Assembly (NCBI GenBank): GCA_017621875.1
Contig: JAGASE010000001.1
Location: forward strand, 434,001 to 498,000
Length of the DNA: 64,000 bases
Direction of reading: 5' to 3'
Source: Clostridia bacterium
GTDB lineage: Bacteria > Bacillota > Clostridia > UBA1381
Program-made: the position numbers and the translations under genes
Shown here: one piece after another, positions 1 through 8,593 of the stretch
Layout: the number at the start of each line of letters is the position of its first letter
Numbering within the stretch: position 1 is the first letter of the stretch
The notes under the pieces: model-generated
Told to the model about the DNA's origin: nothing
What the model saw: the letters and a program-made list of their open reading frames with translations, nothing else
The model's database searches: none

Positions 1-19
1 GCAGGAAGCGAGGCAGTGA

Positions 20-1576
20 ATGTATAGGATAGACAACATTAAGGTGAAGCTGACCGATGCTCTCTCGCGTGAGCATATTGCAAGGCGTGCAAAAACAACA
101 TCCGATAATATTTTATCCTTCAAAGTGCTTAGAAAAGCAGTTGATGCACGTAAAAAAACTGATGTGCATTATGTTTATACTGTTTTAGCTGAAACAAAAA
201 AGAGACTAAAGGATTTTAAGGAATATAAAATAGAAAATTATGAATTTCCGAAGGGTGTGCCGCTTGAAAAGCGACCACTTATAGTCGGAACAGGACCGGC
301 GGGACTTTTTGCCGGCTTGATGCTTGCAAGAGCAGGATATAAGCCTGTTTTGATAGAACGCGGTGCGTGCGTGGAGGAAAGATGCAGGGCTGTACGCAAG
401 TTTTGGGAAACCGGCAGGCTTGATGAACGCACAAACGTGCAGTTCGGCGAGGGCGGTGCAGGAACCTTTTCCGATGGAAAGCTGAACAGCGGCATAAATG
501 ATAAAAGATGTCGGTTTGTTCTTGAAACCTTTGCCGAATTTGGTGCACCCGACGAAATAACCTATGCCGCAAAGCCGCATATCGGAACGGATATTTTATC
601 AAAAGTGGTGAAGAATATCCGTCTTGAAATTGAAAAGCATGGTGGTGAGGTCAGGTTTTTAAATAAGCTTATCGGAATAAAGACTGAAAACGGGAGCGTA
701 TGCGGTGCTGAGATTGAGAATGAAAGAGGCGTGTATACGCTTGACACCGATAATATTATCCTTGCGATAGGACATTCCGCTCGTGATACTTATACTATGC
801 TTAAAAATCTCGGTATCAAAATTGAGCAGAAAAGCTTTTCGGTGGGAGTTCGCATTGAGCATAAGCAGGAAATGATAAATAAGAGTCAATACGGCAATTT
901 TGCAGAGCTTTTGGGTGCGGCAGACTATAAGCTTTCCGCACATTTTGAAAACGGCAGAAGTGCGTACACATTTTGCATGTGTCCGGGCGGCGAGGTGGTT
1001 GCGTCGGCGTCCTTTTCGGAAGGCGTTGTTACAAATGGAATGAGTAACTCGCTTCGCAGCGGCGAAAATGCGAACAGTGCACTTTTGGTAAATGTTACGC
1101 CGGACGACTTTTTGTCCGATGACCCGCTTGCAGGCGTGTGGTTTCAGGAGAAAATCGAGAAAAAGGCATATACTGTGGCAGGAGAAAATTATCACGCACC
1201 AATGCAGTATGTGGGCGATTTTATGGGGTATGCCGTAAAAGATAAGGTGACGCCCACCTATAAGCCGGGACTGAAGAATTGCGATATCTCGCAGATTTTT
1301 CCTGAATTTGTGAATGAAACCTTAAGGCTTGCTATAAAGGAATTTGATAAAAAGCTGAAGGGCTTTGCGGACGGCGGAGCTGTTATGACAGCCCCTGAAA
1401 CACGCAGCTCGGCACCCTTGAGGCTTGTCCGCGACAAAGAGACGTTTATGGCGGATATTACAGGACTATACCCATGCGGAGAGGGTGCAGGGTATGCCGG
1501 CGGAATTATGAGTGCCGCGGTTGACGGAATAAAGGTAAGTGAAGCACTTGCGATGAAAGGAATGGATAGAGTTTGA
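20..1576 (+). CDS. FAD-dependent dehydrogenase (COG2509-type NAD(FAD)-utilizing protein)
   Basis: A 518-residue protein with an N-terminal region of about 85 residues followed by a Rossmann dinucleotide-binding motif (GTGPAGLFAGL, about residue 90) and a conserved GEGGAGTFSDGKL segment. The C-terminal end has a second FAD-contact region (CGEGAGYAGGIMSAA). This order matches the uncharacterised FAD-dependent dehydrogenase family common in Firmicutes; its substrate is not established. The start ATG follows a GA-rich stretch. A TGA just before the ATG may be the end of an upstream gene outside the window. The next gene overlaps its stop codon by 4 bases, so they are co-transcribed. Confidence 0.88.
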   Translation: MYRIDNIKVKLTDALSREHIARRAKTTSDNILSFKVLRKAVDARKKTDVHYVYTVLAETKKRLKDFKEYKIENYEFPKGVPLEKRPLIVGTGPAGLFAGLMLARAGYKPVLIERGACVEERCRAVRKFWETGRLDERTNVQFGEGGAGTFSDGKLNSGINDKRCRFVLETFAEFGAPDEITYAAKPHIGTDILSKVVKNIRLEIEKHGGEVRFLNKLIGIKTENGSVCGAEIENERGVYTLDTDNIILAIGHSARDTYTMLKNLGIKIEQKSFSVGVRIEHKQEMINKSQYGNFAELLGAADYKLSAHFENGRSAYTFCMCPGGEVVASASFSEGVVTNGMSNSLRSGENANSALLVNVTPDDFLSDDPLAGVWFQEKIEKKAYTVAGENYHAPMQYVGDFMGYAVKDKVTPTYKPGLKNCDISQIFPEFVNETLRLAIKEFDKKLKGFADGGAVMTAPETRSSAPLRLVRDKETFMADITGLYPCGEGAGYAGGIMSAAVDGIKVSEALAMKGMDRV

Positions 1577-2682
1577 GAAAAATTTTTGCATTTTCAGGCG
1601 ACGACAGCGATATTTCCGCTCTTTTGGGTAAAGGCTTTTGCGGAGCTTTGATGAGTATGCAGGATATTTCGGACGAGAATGTCAGAAAAGTGAAGGCGTG
1701 CGGTCTTGAGGTGTGGATATATGCAGATGCACAAGAGGTCGGAGCTGAATACCTTTGCTGTGAGGCAGGACGGGTTTCGTCATATGACGGAATGGGAAAA
1801 GTGGCAAATGTGGAAACTCTTGAGAGACTTGAGTCTGAAATTGGTGATATCTTATTTGACGAAGTGGTAGGCTTTGTTGTGCCGCTGCCATACTTTGACG
1901 CACCGATTTGGAATGACGAATTAAACGAAATGTGCGGATTTTCCTATGAGGCGTATGAGCTGCTGTTCGCGTTGTTTGATTCCGACACAGAAATAAGCCC
2001 CGTGCGATCATGGTATTATGAGCGTGCGGAGAGCTATATAATTTCAAAATATGTCCTGCCGCTTTCGGCGTGGGCAAAGGAGAAAGGTAAGAAAATATCC
2101 TTTGATATCGGAAAAACAGAATCGGAATTTGATTTCCCGCTGCGTATGATAAGTCCGATAAGATATCCGGAAGCTGGATTGTCGCTTACGGTGCGAGGAC
2201 ACTGCAGCACAGAAATGTCAGCGTTGTTTTCTACATTTTCGGAAATTGACGGAATTTTTGCCGCGGAGAATATTGAGGAAGATGCAGACTTTAGCGACAT
2301 TGGCACAGCAGAGCTTTTACTGATTAAGCCGACACGCGGCGTTATGGAAAGATATGCAAGAGAAACAAGAAAAATGAAATGTCGCATGGAAACGCCTGCT
2401 GTGGTAGCTGCAGCGGAATATGCATATTACTGCAATATGCTTTATAAAAAGGGTATTGCGTTCGATGTTGCCGATGAATTTTCGATAGAACGCATGGGAA
2501 AGGCGGAGGACGGTGTTCTCACTTTTGACGGCAGAGGCTACAGGAATATTTTGCTGTGCGACAGCTGTATCTTTTCAAAAAATGCAATAGAAATTCTTAA
2601 AAACGCTCAGGCAAACGGTGTTTGCATAAATGATGAGGCTTTGATTAAATTTTTGGATTCAGAGCCGGAGGAGGAAGATTAA
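1573..2682 (+). CDS. Unrecognised protein in the COG2509-rluB operon
   Basis: A 369-residue protein that I cannot assign. It starts with TTG inside the stop of the upstream gene (TTGA), preceded by AAGGAATGGA as a plausible ribosome binding site, and overlaps the next start by 1 base. It has no signal peptide or membrane segment. The central section (RSWYYERAESYIISKY, then LPLSAWAKEKGKKISFDIG) has the flavour of TIM-barrel glycosidase-like proteins, where a helix ending in W.....GK precedes a strand, but no catalytic acid pair can be placed. The C-terminus is acidic. Function unknown; a degenerate glycosyl-hydrolase-like fold is only a guess. Confidence 0.75.
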   Translation: MRKIFAFSGDDSDISALLGKGFCGALMSMQDISDENVRKVKACGLEVWIYADAQEVGAEYLCCEAGRVSSYDGMGKVANVETLERLESEIGDILFDEVVGFVVPLPYFDAPIWNDELNEMCGFSYEAYELLFALFDSDTEISPVRSWYYERAESYIISKYVLPLSAWAKEKGKKISFDIGKTESEFDFPLRMISPIRYPEAGLSLTVRGHCSTEMSALFSTFSEIDGIFAAENIEEDADFSDIGTAELLLIKPTRGVMERYARETRKMKCRMETPAVVAAAEYAYYCNMLYKKGIAFDVADEFSIERMGKAEDGVLTFDGRGYRNILLCDSCIFSKNAIEILKNAQANGVCINDEALIKFLDSEPEEED

Positions 2683-3407
2683 TGGGAGAAATAGTAAGAC
2701 TTCAAAAATATATAGCCATGTGCGGAGCGGCATCACGCAGGGGAGCGGAGGAGCTGATAAGTGATGGCAGAGTGACGGTAAACGGTAAAAAAATATCCGA
2801 GCAGGGAGTTAAGGTGGAAATCGGTGCGGACAGCGTAATGCTTGACGGAAAGCTGATAAAACCAAGCGGAAAAATGTATTATATTATGCTTAATAAGCCG
2901 ACAGGATATGTTTCAACCGTAAAGGACCAGTTTGAGCGACCGACTGTGGTAGACCTTATTGATACCGAAATAAAGGAACGTATTTTTCCTGTAGGAAGGC
3001 TTGATTACGATACTGAGGGGCTTTTGCTTATGACAAATGATGGTGATTTTACGTACAAGGTTACGCACCCCAAGCATGAAATCGATAAAACATATATTGC
3101 GGTTTTAAAGGGTGGAATCAGTATTAAGGGCTTGGCACAGCTTCGCAGCGGAGTACGTCTTGATGACGGATTTGTAACCTCGCCTGCCGAGGTGGAAATG
3201 CTGGACGCTCAAAACGGGCATACCACTATCAAAATCACAATCCATGAGGGTAAAAACCGTCAGGTAAGAAGAATGTTTGAGGCAGTCGGCTCAAAGGTCA
3301 AGGAGCTTCAAAGAATAAGCATCGGAACTGTGGAGCTGGGCAATCTGCCTCTTGGCAGATGGCGGCATTTGACCTCGCATGAGGTAAGCTACCTTAAAAA
3401 TTTGTAG
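2682..3407 (+). CDS. rluB: rRNA pseudouridine synthase, RluB/RsuA family
   Basis: A 241-residue protein with an N-terminal S4 RNA-binding domain (RLQKYIAMCGAASRRGAEEL, residues 6-25) and a pseudouridine synthase domain with the catalytic-Asp motif GRLDYDTEGLLLMTNDG (about residue 106). By family it isomerises uridine in 23S rRNA (position 2605 for RluB) or 16S rRNA. In many Firmicutes rluB sits next to scpB or cmk; here it ends a small operon. Its ATG overlaps the preceding TAA by one base, with GGAGGAAG upstream. It is followed by an intrinsic terminator. Confidence 0.93.
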   Translation: MGEIVRLQKYIAMCGAASRRGAEELISDGRVTVNGKKISEQGVKVEIGADSVMLDGKLIKPSGKMYYIMLNKPTGYVSTVKDQFERPTVVDLIDTEIKERIFPVGRLDYDTEGLLLMTNDGDFTYKVTHPKHEIDKTYIAVLKGGISIKGLAQLRSGVRLDDGFVTSPAEVEMLDAQNGHTTIKITIHEGKNRQVRRMFEAVGSKVKELQRISIGTVELGNLPLGRWRHLTSHEVSYLKNL

Positions 3408-3471
3408 AAGATTAAAGAATTGTATAAATTTAAAGCACACATTATGACTCGATGTGCTCAAATAAGTATGC

Positions 3472-3517
3472 ATAGTGCAATACTTCCTTGTTTGAGGAAT
3501 TATTGCACTATTTTTTT
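3472..3517 (+). terminator. Intrinsic terminator after rluB
   Basis: A perfect 11-bp stem, ATAGTGCAATA (3472-3482) with TATTGCACTAT (3501-3511), continues inward through CTTCC/GAGGA-type pairing and is followed by seven T residues. The converging gene on the minus strand ends at 3597. Confidence 0.88.
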
Positions 3518-3596
3518 CGGAAAAATATGATAGAACATCAAGCTAAAATGTGATTATACGGCTTGTCAAGCTTTTGTTATTAAGTTCCGGAGAAAA

Positions 3597-3926
3597 TCAG
3601 GCCTTATTGTGTTCTGCCTGTTTTCTCTTATTTTCGGAAATTAAAAAATCAATAAACAACTCTGCTTGCAGTAATGACTCGTCATCTAAAGCTTCAAGCT
3701 TAGATAGAATTTGCTCTACCTTCGGCTTGTGAGCGGAATTGTCTAACATATAATCTATTGAAGTATTTAATGTTTGTGCTATTTTTACCAAAAGATTAAA
3801 GCTTGGCTCTCTGAGCGTATTTTCGTAATTTCTGTATGTTGTAGGAGCGATGTGGAGCTGTTCTGCCATGGCCTTTTGTGAAAGCCCGTGCAGCTCACGC
3901 AAATTTTTTAGGTTTTTGTTAAACAT
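3597..3926 (-). CDS. XRE-family helix-turn-helix regulator
   Basis: A 109-residue protein with an N-terminal helix-turn-helix of the lambda-Cro/XRE type (residues 5-60: LRELHGLSQKAMAEQL, then APTTYRNYENTLREPSFNLL) and a short helical tail. The ATG at 3926 is preceded by GGGAGGG at suitable spacing; the TTG one codon earlier is less likely. It is divergent from an exported protein driven by a perfect promoter (4087-4115), so local repression of that promoter is plausible but inferred. A dyad CAACA-N7-TGTTG at 3962-3978 lies between the two genes. Confidence 0.9.
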   Translation of the reverse strand: MFNKNLKNLRELHGLSQKAMAEQLHIAPTTYRNYENTLREPSFNLLVKIAQTLNTSIDYMLDNSAHKPKVEQILSKLEALDDESLLQAELFIDFLISENKRKQAEHNKA

Positions 3927-4086
3927 CAATTATCACCCTCCCGTTTTAGGGTACATAAACTCAACAATAAATATGTTGGTATTTTGCAAAAAATTTAAAC
4001 TCTTATTTATAATAGCAAATAAGCGAAAGAAGTTCATTAAAACAATTCAAAACGAATTAAAAATTAAAAAAATAACACAAAAAGTA

Positions 4087-4115
4087 TTGACAAATAAAAT
4101 TGAATGAGTTATAAT
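4087..4115 (+). promoter_or_regulatory. Perfect sigma-A promoter
   Basis: TTGACA (4087-4092), 17-base spacer, TATAAT (4110-4115). It shares TTGACAAAT and GTTATAAT with promoters at 15985 and 24851. Transcription would start near 4122, which rules out the ATG at 4104 and supports 4149 for the downstream gene. Confidence 0.9.
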
Positions 4116-4148
4116 GCACATATATTAAATATTTTGGGAGGACTTGTT

Positions 4149-5513
4149 ATGAAAAACATAAAGTCAAAAAAAATCATATTGTCATTATTGACAGGTGCAA
4201 TAATGGCAGGAGGAGTATCGGTATCTGCAGCGTGGGAGTTCAGCGGATATGACACAACAACACCGCCTGCATACGGAAAAATTTATAATGAAAAGATTAA
4301 CGGCAGCTACACGAGCAAAACAAGAGTGGACGCCGTTGCTGAAGAAGATGTTGAGTGGAAGAGTGAAGGCTTTGAAATGGACTATCCTCACGCAGGCTAT
4401 GAAAGACTGTATCTTGAAGGAAACGCACAGAGCATCACAAGATATAACGGTCAGCTTCCGCAGTGGGAAACAAGATTCAAGGATTTTATGTGGGAGGTTG
4501 CAGGAGAACACAGAATTTATCAGCGTCAGCAGACTAAAATCCCAAACGTAGGCTGGAGATGGGACTATGCTAATGACGCCTTTGGAATTACTGACGACCT
4601 GCTCTTTGTTCCGACAACGAGAAATGCTGTGACAACGGATTCCTATAAGCCTTACGGAGTAGGTGCGTTTGACATGGACGGCAATCTTGTATCTGACGAT
4701 GTAAAGGCTTTGTATAACAGCAGATATATTGATTTGGACAGAAATCTTGTCAGCGAGGGCTTGATAGAAGGTGCATATAAGTACGGTCCATATACTGTTA
4801 CCTTGGACGAATACGGCAATCCTACAAAGGAGATTCTTGACGGTACATATTTCTCGGATGAAAATTTAAGTATGCTTGATGAAAACGGACATTATGTTGT
4901 GACGGATGAAGAGCTTGCGGTAAAGGTTGCTCTTATCGGCTCAAAGTATGTAACAGGTCCGTCCTTCTATGGAGAAAACCCGACAAAGAATGTTGCACAG
5001 ATGTATACAGATCTTATTGCAGAAGATAAAGATCCTGAAGCGTGGTTCTGGGATTCTGATACAGTAGTACACATCTTAGCGGACATTTCATGGACAGCTC
5101 CGCAGTATGAAATGGAAGAGCCATACAATTATTATCAGTATCTGGTTGTCAACGGTCTTGTATTTGACGGCAGAAATGACCTTCCGAGAGTATACAGATT
5201 TACAGACGGTAAGGCATCACCTAAGGTTGAATGGAAGTATCAGTGGTCAGAAAGAGAATATCCTTACAATGTTATTGAATTTAAGTATGTAGACGGCAAG
5301 CAGGCATTTGACTTAAACGGTGAACCGGTTTACAGAGTGCCTACAGGCGAGTTCGGAAACATCTACTTCAAGACAACAAATACGGAAATTCAGCTTTGGA
5401 TTAAGGACGCAAGAGGCGGAGATGTTATGGTTGAAGCTTTCTCAAGAGTTGACGGTGACTTCGGCGGCGGATTGGCAGGATACGCTCCGGCAAGCAATTA
5501 CGTTATAAAATAA
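4149..5513 (+). CDS. Unknown exported protein
   Basis: A 454-residue protein, not recognised. It begins with a clear Sec signal peptide (basic MKNIKSKK, hydrophobic core, likely cleavage after VSVSA). The mature part is rich in Tyr, Trp, Asp and Glu and has no membrane anchor, lipobox, LPXTG or SLH motif visible, so it is probably released or wall-associated. Repeated D-x-[DN]-G-[NEY] turns (DMDGNLV, DEYGNPT, DENGHYV) could bind calcium or only be turns. The start is set by GGGAGGA 8 bases upstream and by the promoter location. A terminator follows at 5520. The strong promoter suggests abundant expression. Confidence 0.85.
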   Translation: MKNIKSKKIILSLLTGAIMAGGVSVSAAWEFSGYDTTTPPAYGKIYNEKINGSYTSKTRVDAVAEEDVEWKSEGFEMDYPHAGYERLYLEGNAQSITRYNGQLPQWETRFKDFMWEVAGEHRIYQRQQTKIPNVGWRWDYANDAFGITDDLLFVPTTRNAVTTDSYKPYGVGAFDMDGNLVSDDVKALYNSRYIDLDRNLVSEGLIEGAYKYGPYTVTLDEYGNPTKEILDGTYFSDENLSMLDENGHYVVTDEELAVKVALIGSKYVTGPSFYGENPTKNVAQMYTDLIAEDKDPEAWFWDSDTVVHILADISWTAPQYEMEEPYNYYQYLVVNGLVFDGRNDLPRVYRFTDGKASPKVEWKYQWSEREYPYNVIEFKYVDGKQAFDLNGEPVYRVPTGEFGNIYFKTTNTEIQLWIKDARGGDVMVEAFSRVDGDFGGGLAGYAPASNYVIK

Positions 5514-5519
5514 AAGTTG

Positions 5520-5548
5520 GGGAGTTGACATATGTCAATTCCCTTTTT
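5520..5548 (+). terminator. Intrinsic terminator after the exported protein
   Basis: GGGAGTTGACA pairs with TGTCAATTCCC (one G-U wobble), followed by TTTTT. It separates the strongly promoted gene at 4149 from the deacetylase. Confidence 0.75.
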
Positions 5549-5553
5549 CTATA

Positions 5554-5575
5554 GTGCCTTGCAGCACGGAAAGGA
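5554..5575 (+). promoter_or_regulatory. Hairpin-plus-Shine-Dalgarno leader module, copy A
   Basis: A short hairpin (GTGC...GCAC) runs directly into GGAAAGGA, which is the ribosome binding site region of the deacetylase at 5588. A 22-base segment differing at only 2 positions recurs at 6915-6936 before a different gene. Confidence 0.5.
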
Positions 5576-5587
5576 ACGGTTATAATA

Positions 5588-6379
5588 ATGAAGAAAAAAA
5601 TTGTTTTTATATGTGTTATGGTGATGCTTGCATTTCAAGTATCAACGTATGCACAGGGACAAAATCCGCTGCTTAAAAGACTAAGGGGTACAGACGGCAA
5701 TTCAGTACTGGTGCTTATGTATCATCGCCTGTCCGATAAAGCAAATGAAATTAATGACTTTTGCATACAGCCTGCCGAGTTTGAAAAGGATATAAAGCTG
5801 CTTTCTCAAAAAGGATACACCTTTTGCACTGCCACAGAGCTTGCGGAATTAAAAAAGGACGGTCAAAAAGATAAAAAGCTTGCGGCGATAACCTTTGACG
5901 ACGGATACTTAAGCGATTATTTATATGCCCTGCCGATTTTAAAGAAATATAATGCAAAAGCTACATTTTTTATTTTCGGAGGTGCAATAGGAAAGCACGA
6001 TTACATGAATGAAAAGCAATTATATGAGCTGGCACAAAGCCCGAATGCGGAAATCGGCAATCACAGCTATGAAATTCACAATAAGAGTATTGCACAGGTA
6101 AAAAATATGTATTTATCGGGGGATAATGACAGGTTAATCGTAAATGATTTTATCAAAAACAAAACTCTGCTTGAAGGTATAACACAAAAGAAGATAACCG
6201 CACTATCTTATCCGAATGGTGTTTATAACGGGAATGTTGACGCTATGCTGCGAGGCTTGGGCATAAAAGCCACATTTTCTACAGAAGAAAGGCTTGAAAA
6301 AATCCCTGTTTCAAATAGGGTAATAGGAAGGTTTAACCGAGGGGCGAAGGTAAATATTTCTGACTATCTGGCAGATTAA
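5588..6379 (+). CDS. Secreted polysaccharide deacetylase (carbohydrate esterase 4)
   Basis: A 263-residue protein with an N-terminal signal peptide (KKKIVFICVMVMLAF, cleavage near AQG). The NodB-homology fold is shown by VLVLMYHRL (entry strand), the metal-binding motif TFDDGY (about residue 103) and the H-x3-H motif in GNHSYEIHNKS (about residue 160). These enzymes remove N-acetyl groups from peptidoglycan or exopolysaccharide at the cell surface. The family's metal-binding Asp-His-His triad is present. The gene has its own leader module upstream (5554-5575). Confidence 0.92.
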   Translation: MKKKIVFICVMVMLAFQVSTYAQGQNPLLKRLRGTDGNSVLVLMYHRLSDKANEINDFCIQPAEFEKDIKLLSQKGYTFCTATELAELKKDGQKDKKLAAITFDDGYLSDYLYALPILKKYNAKATFFIFGGAIGKHDYMNEKQLYELAQSPNAEIGNHSYEIHNKSIAQVKNMYLSGDNDRLIVNDFIKNKTLLEGITQKKITALSYPNGVYNGNVDAMLRGLGIKATFSTEERLEKIPVSNRVIGRFNRGAKVNISDYLAD

Positions 6380-6403
6380 ATATTTTAATATGCAATAAAA
6401 AAC

Positions 6404-6444
6404 AATATGCACCCTAAAAGTGTCTAACTTTTTGGGTGCATATT
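6404..6444. terminator. Strong hairpin after the deacetylase
   Basis: AATATGCACCC (6404-6414) pairs perfectly with GGGTGCATATT (6434-6444), with inner AAAAG/CTTTT. The U-tract is better on the minus strand (GTTTTTTATT after the stem) than on the plus strand, where T residues start only about 12 bases later. It may still terminate the deacetylase transcript. Confidence 0.6.
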
Positions 6445-6495
6445 AATCGTATTGTGTACTTTTTTAATAATTTAGTGAAAAATTTGTCAAACTAC

Positions 6496-6524
6496 TTGAA
6501 AAATTCCACAATTTATTGTAAAAT
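6496..6524 (+). promoter_or_regulatory. Predicted sigma-A promoter of the sodium pump operon
   Basis: TTGAAA (6496-6501), 17-base spacer, TAAAAT (6519-6524). It lies 82 bases before the first gene of the operon. Confidence 0.6.
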
Positions 6525-6605
6525 GTAAAATGAGGTAAATTTGAAAAAATTATTTAAATATAATTTTGCCTGATAGCGAGAATTGTTGAAGGGAGGAAGT
6601 TTTTT

Positions 6606-6899
6606 ATGACAGATTTATCAAACGTAATGGTTGTTGGCATTGGTTTGGGAACAGTGTTTGTAGGACTTATTTGTCTGATTGTTTTGTGCTATATAATGAG
6701 TGCTGTCTGCAGAATGTTTGCAAAGGAAAAGCAGGCTCCGTCAGAGAATACTCAGGTTGTAAGCACACCTACAGCCAATACTGCAAGCCAGCCTATTGCA
6801 AACAAGCAGGAAATTCTGGCTGCATGCTGTGCCGTTATAGCTGAGGAGCTTGGCACAGAGGCAAATAATATCAAGGTTTTATCATTTAAAAGAGTTTAA
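6606..6899 (+). CDS. oadG: Sodium pump decarboxylase gamma subunit (OadG family)
   Basis: A 97-residue protein with one N-terminal membrane span (VMVVGIGLGTVFVGLICLIV), a Pro/Ala/Thr-rich linker and a short C-terminal domain. This is the layout of the OadG subunit, which anchors and assembles the Na+-translocating decarboxylase. GGGAGGAAG precedes the ATG. It is the first gene of a five-gene operon with the biotin carrier, beta subunit, carboxyltransferase and tyrS. Confidence 0.88.
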   Translation: MTDLSNVMVVGIGLGTVFVGLICLIVLCYIMSAVCRMFAKEKQAPSENTQVVSTPTANTASQPIANKQEILAACCAVIAEELGTEANNIKVLSFKRV

Positions 6900-6914
6900 T
6901 TAAAGACTCGCATT

Positions 6915-6936
6915 GTGCCCTGCGGCACGGAAAGGA
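6915..6936 (+). promoter_or_regulatory. Hairpin-plus-Shine-Dalgarno leader module, copy B
   Basis: GTGCC-CTGC-GGCAC forms a 5-bp hairpin that runs into GGAAAGGA, just before the ATG of the biotin carrier at 6948. It matches copy A at 5554-5575 except for two positions. Confidence 0.5.
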
Positions 6937-6947
6937 AGGAATAAAAA

Positions 6948-7304
6948 ATGAAAAAGTATAGAGTAAATGTAAATGGAACAAGCTACGAAATTGAAATTGA
7001 GCTTATGAGCGAAACAGAGGCTAAGGCAAGTGCCGCTGCTGCTCCTGCTGCTGCACCTGCACCGGCTGCTGCTCCTGCTGCTGCAGGCGAGGGTGAAAAG
7101 ATTTCCAGCCCGATGCCGGGAACAATTCTTGACATTAAGGTAAATGTTGGTGACACTGTTAAAAAAGGACAGATTCTCATGATTCTGGAAGCTATGAAGA
7201 TGGAAAACGAAATCATGGCAGGAGCTGACGGTCAGGTTACATCAATTGGCGTAACAAAGGGTGCTTCTGTTCAGACAGGCGATCTTCTTTGCACAATTAA
7301 ATAA
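6948..7304 (+). CDS. Biotin carboxyl carrier subunit of the sodium-pumping decarboxylase
   Basis: A 118-residue protein with a short N-terminal strand region, an Ala-Pro-rich flexible linker (about residues 28-47) and a biotinyl domain carrying EAMKMEN with Lys84 as the biotinylation site. It shuttles the carboxyl group from the carboxyltransferase to the membrane beta subunit. In many oxaloacetate decarboxylases this domain is the C-terminus of the alpha subunit; here it is a separate gene, as in methylmalonyl-CoA and glutaconyl-CoA decarboxylases. Confidence 0.92.
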   Translation: MKKYRVNVNGTSYEIEIELMSETEAKASAAAAPAAAPAPAAAPAAAGEGEKISSPMPGTILDIKVNVGDTVKKGQILMILEAMKMENEIMAGADGQVTSIGVTKGASVQTGDLLCTIK

Positions 7305-7321
7305 TCGGGGGAATAAGAAAG

Positions 7322-8566
7322 ATGGAAGCAATAATAAATTTTATTCACCAGACGGGCTTTTATATGCTGACAATCGGCGACAGCTGGAAAACAATTTTAA
7401 TGGTTGCCATTGCATGCGTACTGCTCTATCTGGCTATTGTTAAAAAATTTGAGCCGCTGCTTTTATTGCCTATCGCATTCGGTATGCTGCTCACAAATCT
7501 CATCGGTGCAGAGGTTTACCACGAAGAGCTTTTTGCAGGCGGTCATGTTCACTGGAATTTGTTCGGCGGTGCGGCGAATGAAGCCGGCAAGGTTATTACG
7601 CCGGGTCTTATCGACATTCTTTACCTTGGCGTTAAGCTGGGAGTTTACCCATGTCTTATCTTCATAGGTGTTGGTGCTATGACAGACTTCGGTCCGCTGA
7701 TTGCAAATCCGAAGAGTCTTCTTTTGGGTGCTGCGGCACAGCTTGGAATTTTCGTTACATTCCTTGGCGTAAGAGAGTTGTTCCCGCTTATTCTCGGCTC
7801 ACAGGCCTTGCAGGAGCTGCTTGGAGGAACAATGCTTGAAAAGCTTGCGGCGTCGGTTGGTATTATCGGCGGTGCGGACGGTCCTACGGCAATTTTCGTT
7901 ACATCAAAGCTTGCTCCTAACTTCTTAGGACCAATCGCGGTTGCTGCATATTCATACATGGCACTTGTGCCTGTAATTCAGCCTCCTATTATGAAGGCTC
8001 TCACAACAAAGAAGGAAAGACAGATTGTTATGACAGCTCTCCGTCCGGTTTCAAAGACAGAGAAGATTCTGTTCCCAATCGTTGTAACTATCTTTGTTGC
8101 ATGGCTGGTTCCTTCAGCTGCTCCGCTGGTAGGCAGCCTTATGCTTGGTAACTTACTTACAGAGTCAGGCGTTTGCGACAGACTTGCAAAAACAGTACAG
8201 AATGAGCTTATGAATATCGTAACTATATTCCTCGGACTGTCTGTAGGTGCAACGGCAACTGCAGAAACCTTCCTTTCACCGCTTACACTGTGCATTCTCG
8301 CAATGGGAATAGTTGCATTCGGTATGGGTACTGCAGGCGGCGTGCTTCTTGCTAAGTTTATGAATCTGTTCTTAAAGAACAAAATCAATCCTTTAATAGG
8401 AAGTGCCGGCGTTTCAGCAGTTCCTATGGCTGCACGTGTATCGCAGAAGGTTGGTCAGGACGAAAATCCAAAGAACTTCCTTTTGATGCACGCTATGGGT
8501 CCGAACGTTGCGGGTGTTATCGGCTCTGCTATTGCTGCGGGAGTTATGCTTGCATTGTTTGGCTAA
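7322..8566 (+). CDS. oadB: Sodium ion-translocating decarboxylase beta subunit
   Basis: A 414-residue integral membrane protein with around ten hydrophobic segments. It holds the family's conserved regions, including [10 protein letters not shown] (about residue 180) and [14 protein letters not shown] with a nearby [15 protein letters not shown] stretch. By family it decarboxylates carboxybiotin and exports Na+. It starts 17 bases after the biotin carrier. The sequence cannot by itself separate OadB, MmdB and GcdB; the carboxyltransferase type downstream favours oxaloacetate. Confidence 0.93.
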   Translation: MEAIINFIHQTGFYMLTIGDSWKTILMVAIACVLLYLAIVKKFEPLLLLPIAFGMLLTNLIGAEVYHEELFAGGHVHWNLFGGAANEAGKVITPGLIDILYLGVKLGVYPCLIFIGVGAMTDFGPLIANPKSLLLGAAAQLGIFVTFLGVRELFPLILGSQALQELLGGTMLEKLAASVGIIGGADGPTAIFVTSKLAPNFLGPIAVAAYSYMALVPVIQPPIMKALTTKKERQIVMTALRPVSKTEKILFPIVVTIFVAWLVPSAAPLVGSLMLGNLLTESGVCDRLAKTVQNELMNIVTIFLGLSVGATATAETFLSPLTLCILAMGIVAFGMGTAGGVLLAKFMNLFLKNKINPLIGSAGVSAVPMAARVSQKVGQDENPKNFLLMHAMGPNVAGVIGSAIAAGVMLALFG

Positions 8567-8593
8567 ACAGATTTTTAGAAAGGAAAAACCGCT

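Noticed and set aside
3550-4107. Plus-strand ORFs opposite the XRE gene at 3597
   Set aside because: They are antisense shadows of the XRE coding region and lack ribosome binding sites; one also runs into the promoter at 4087.
4104-4148. Earlier ATG for the exported protein
   Set aside because: It overlaps the -10 box of the promoter; the signal peptide and GGGAGGA site fix the start at 4149.
7645-8388. Long minus-strand ORFs inside the decarboxylase beta subunit
   Set aside because: Antisense frames of a strongly coding gene; no homology pattern or start signals.
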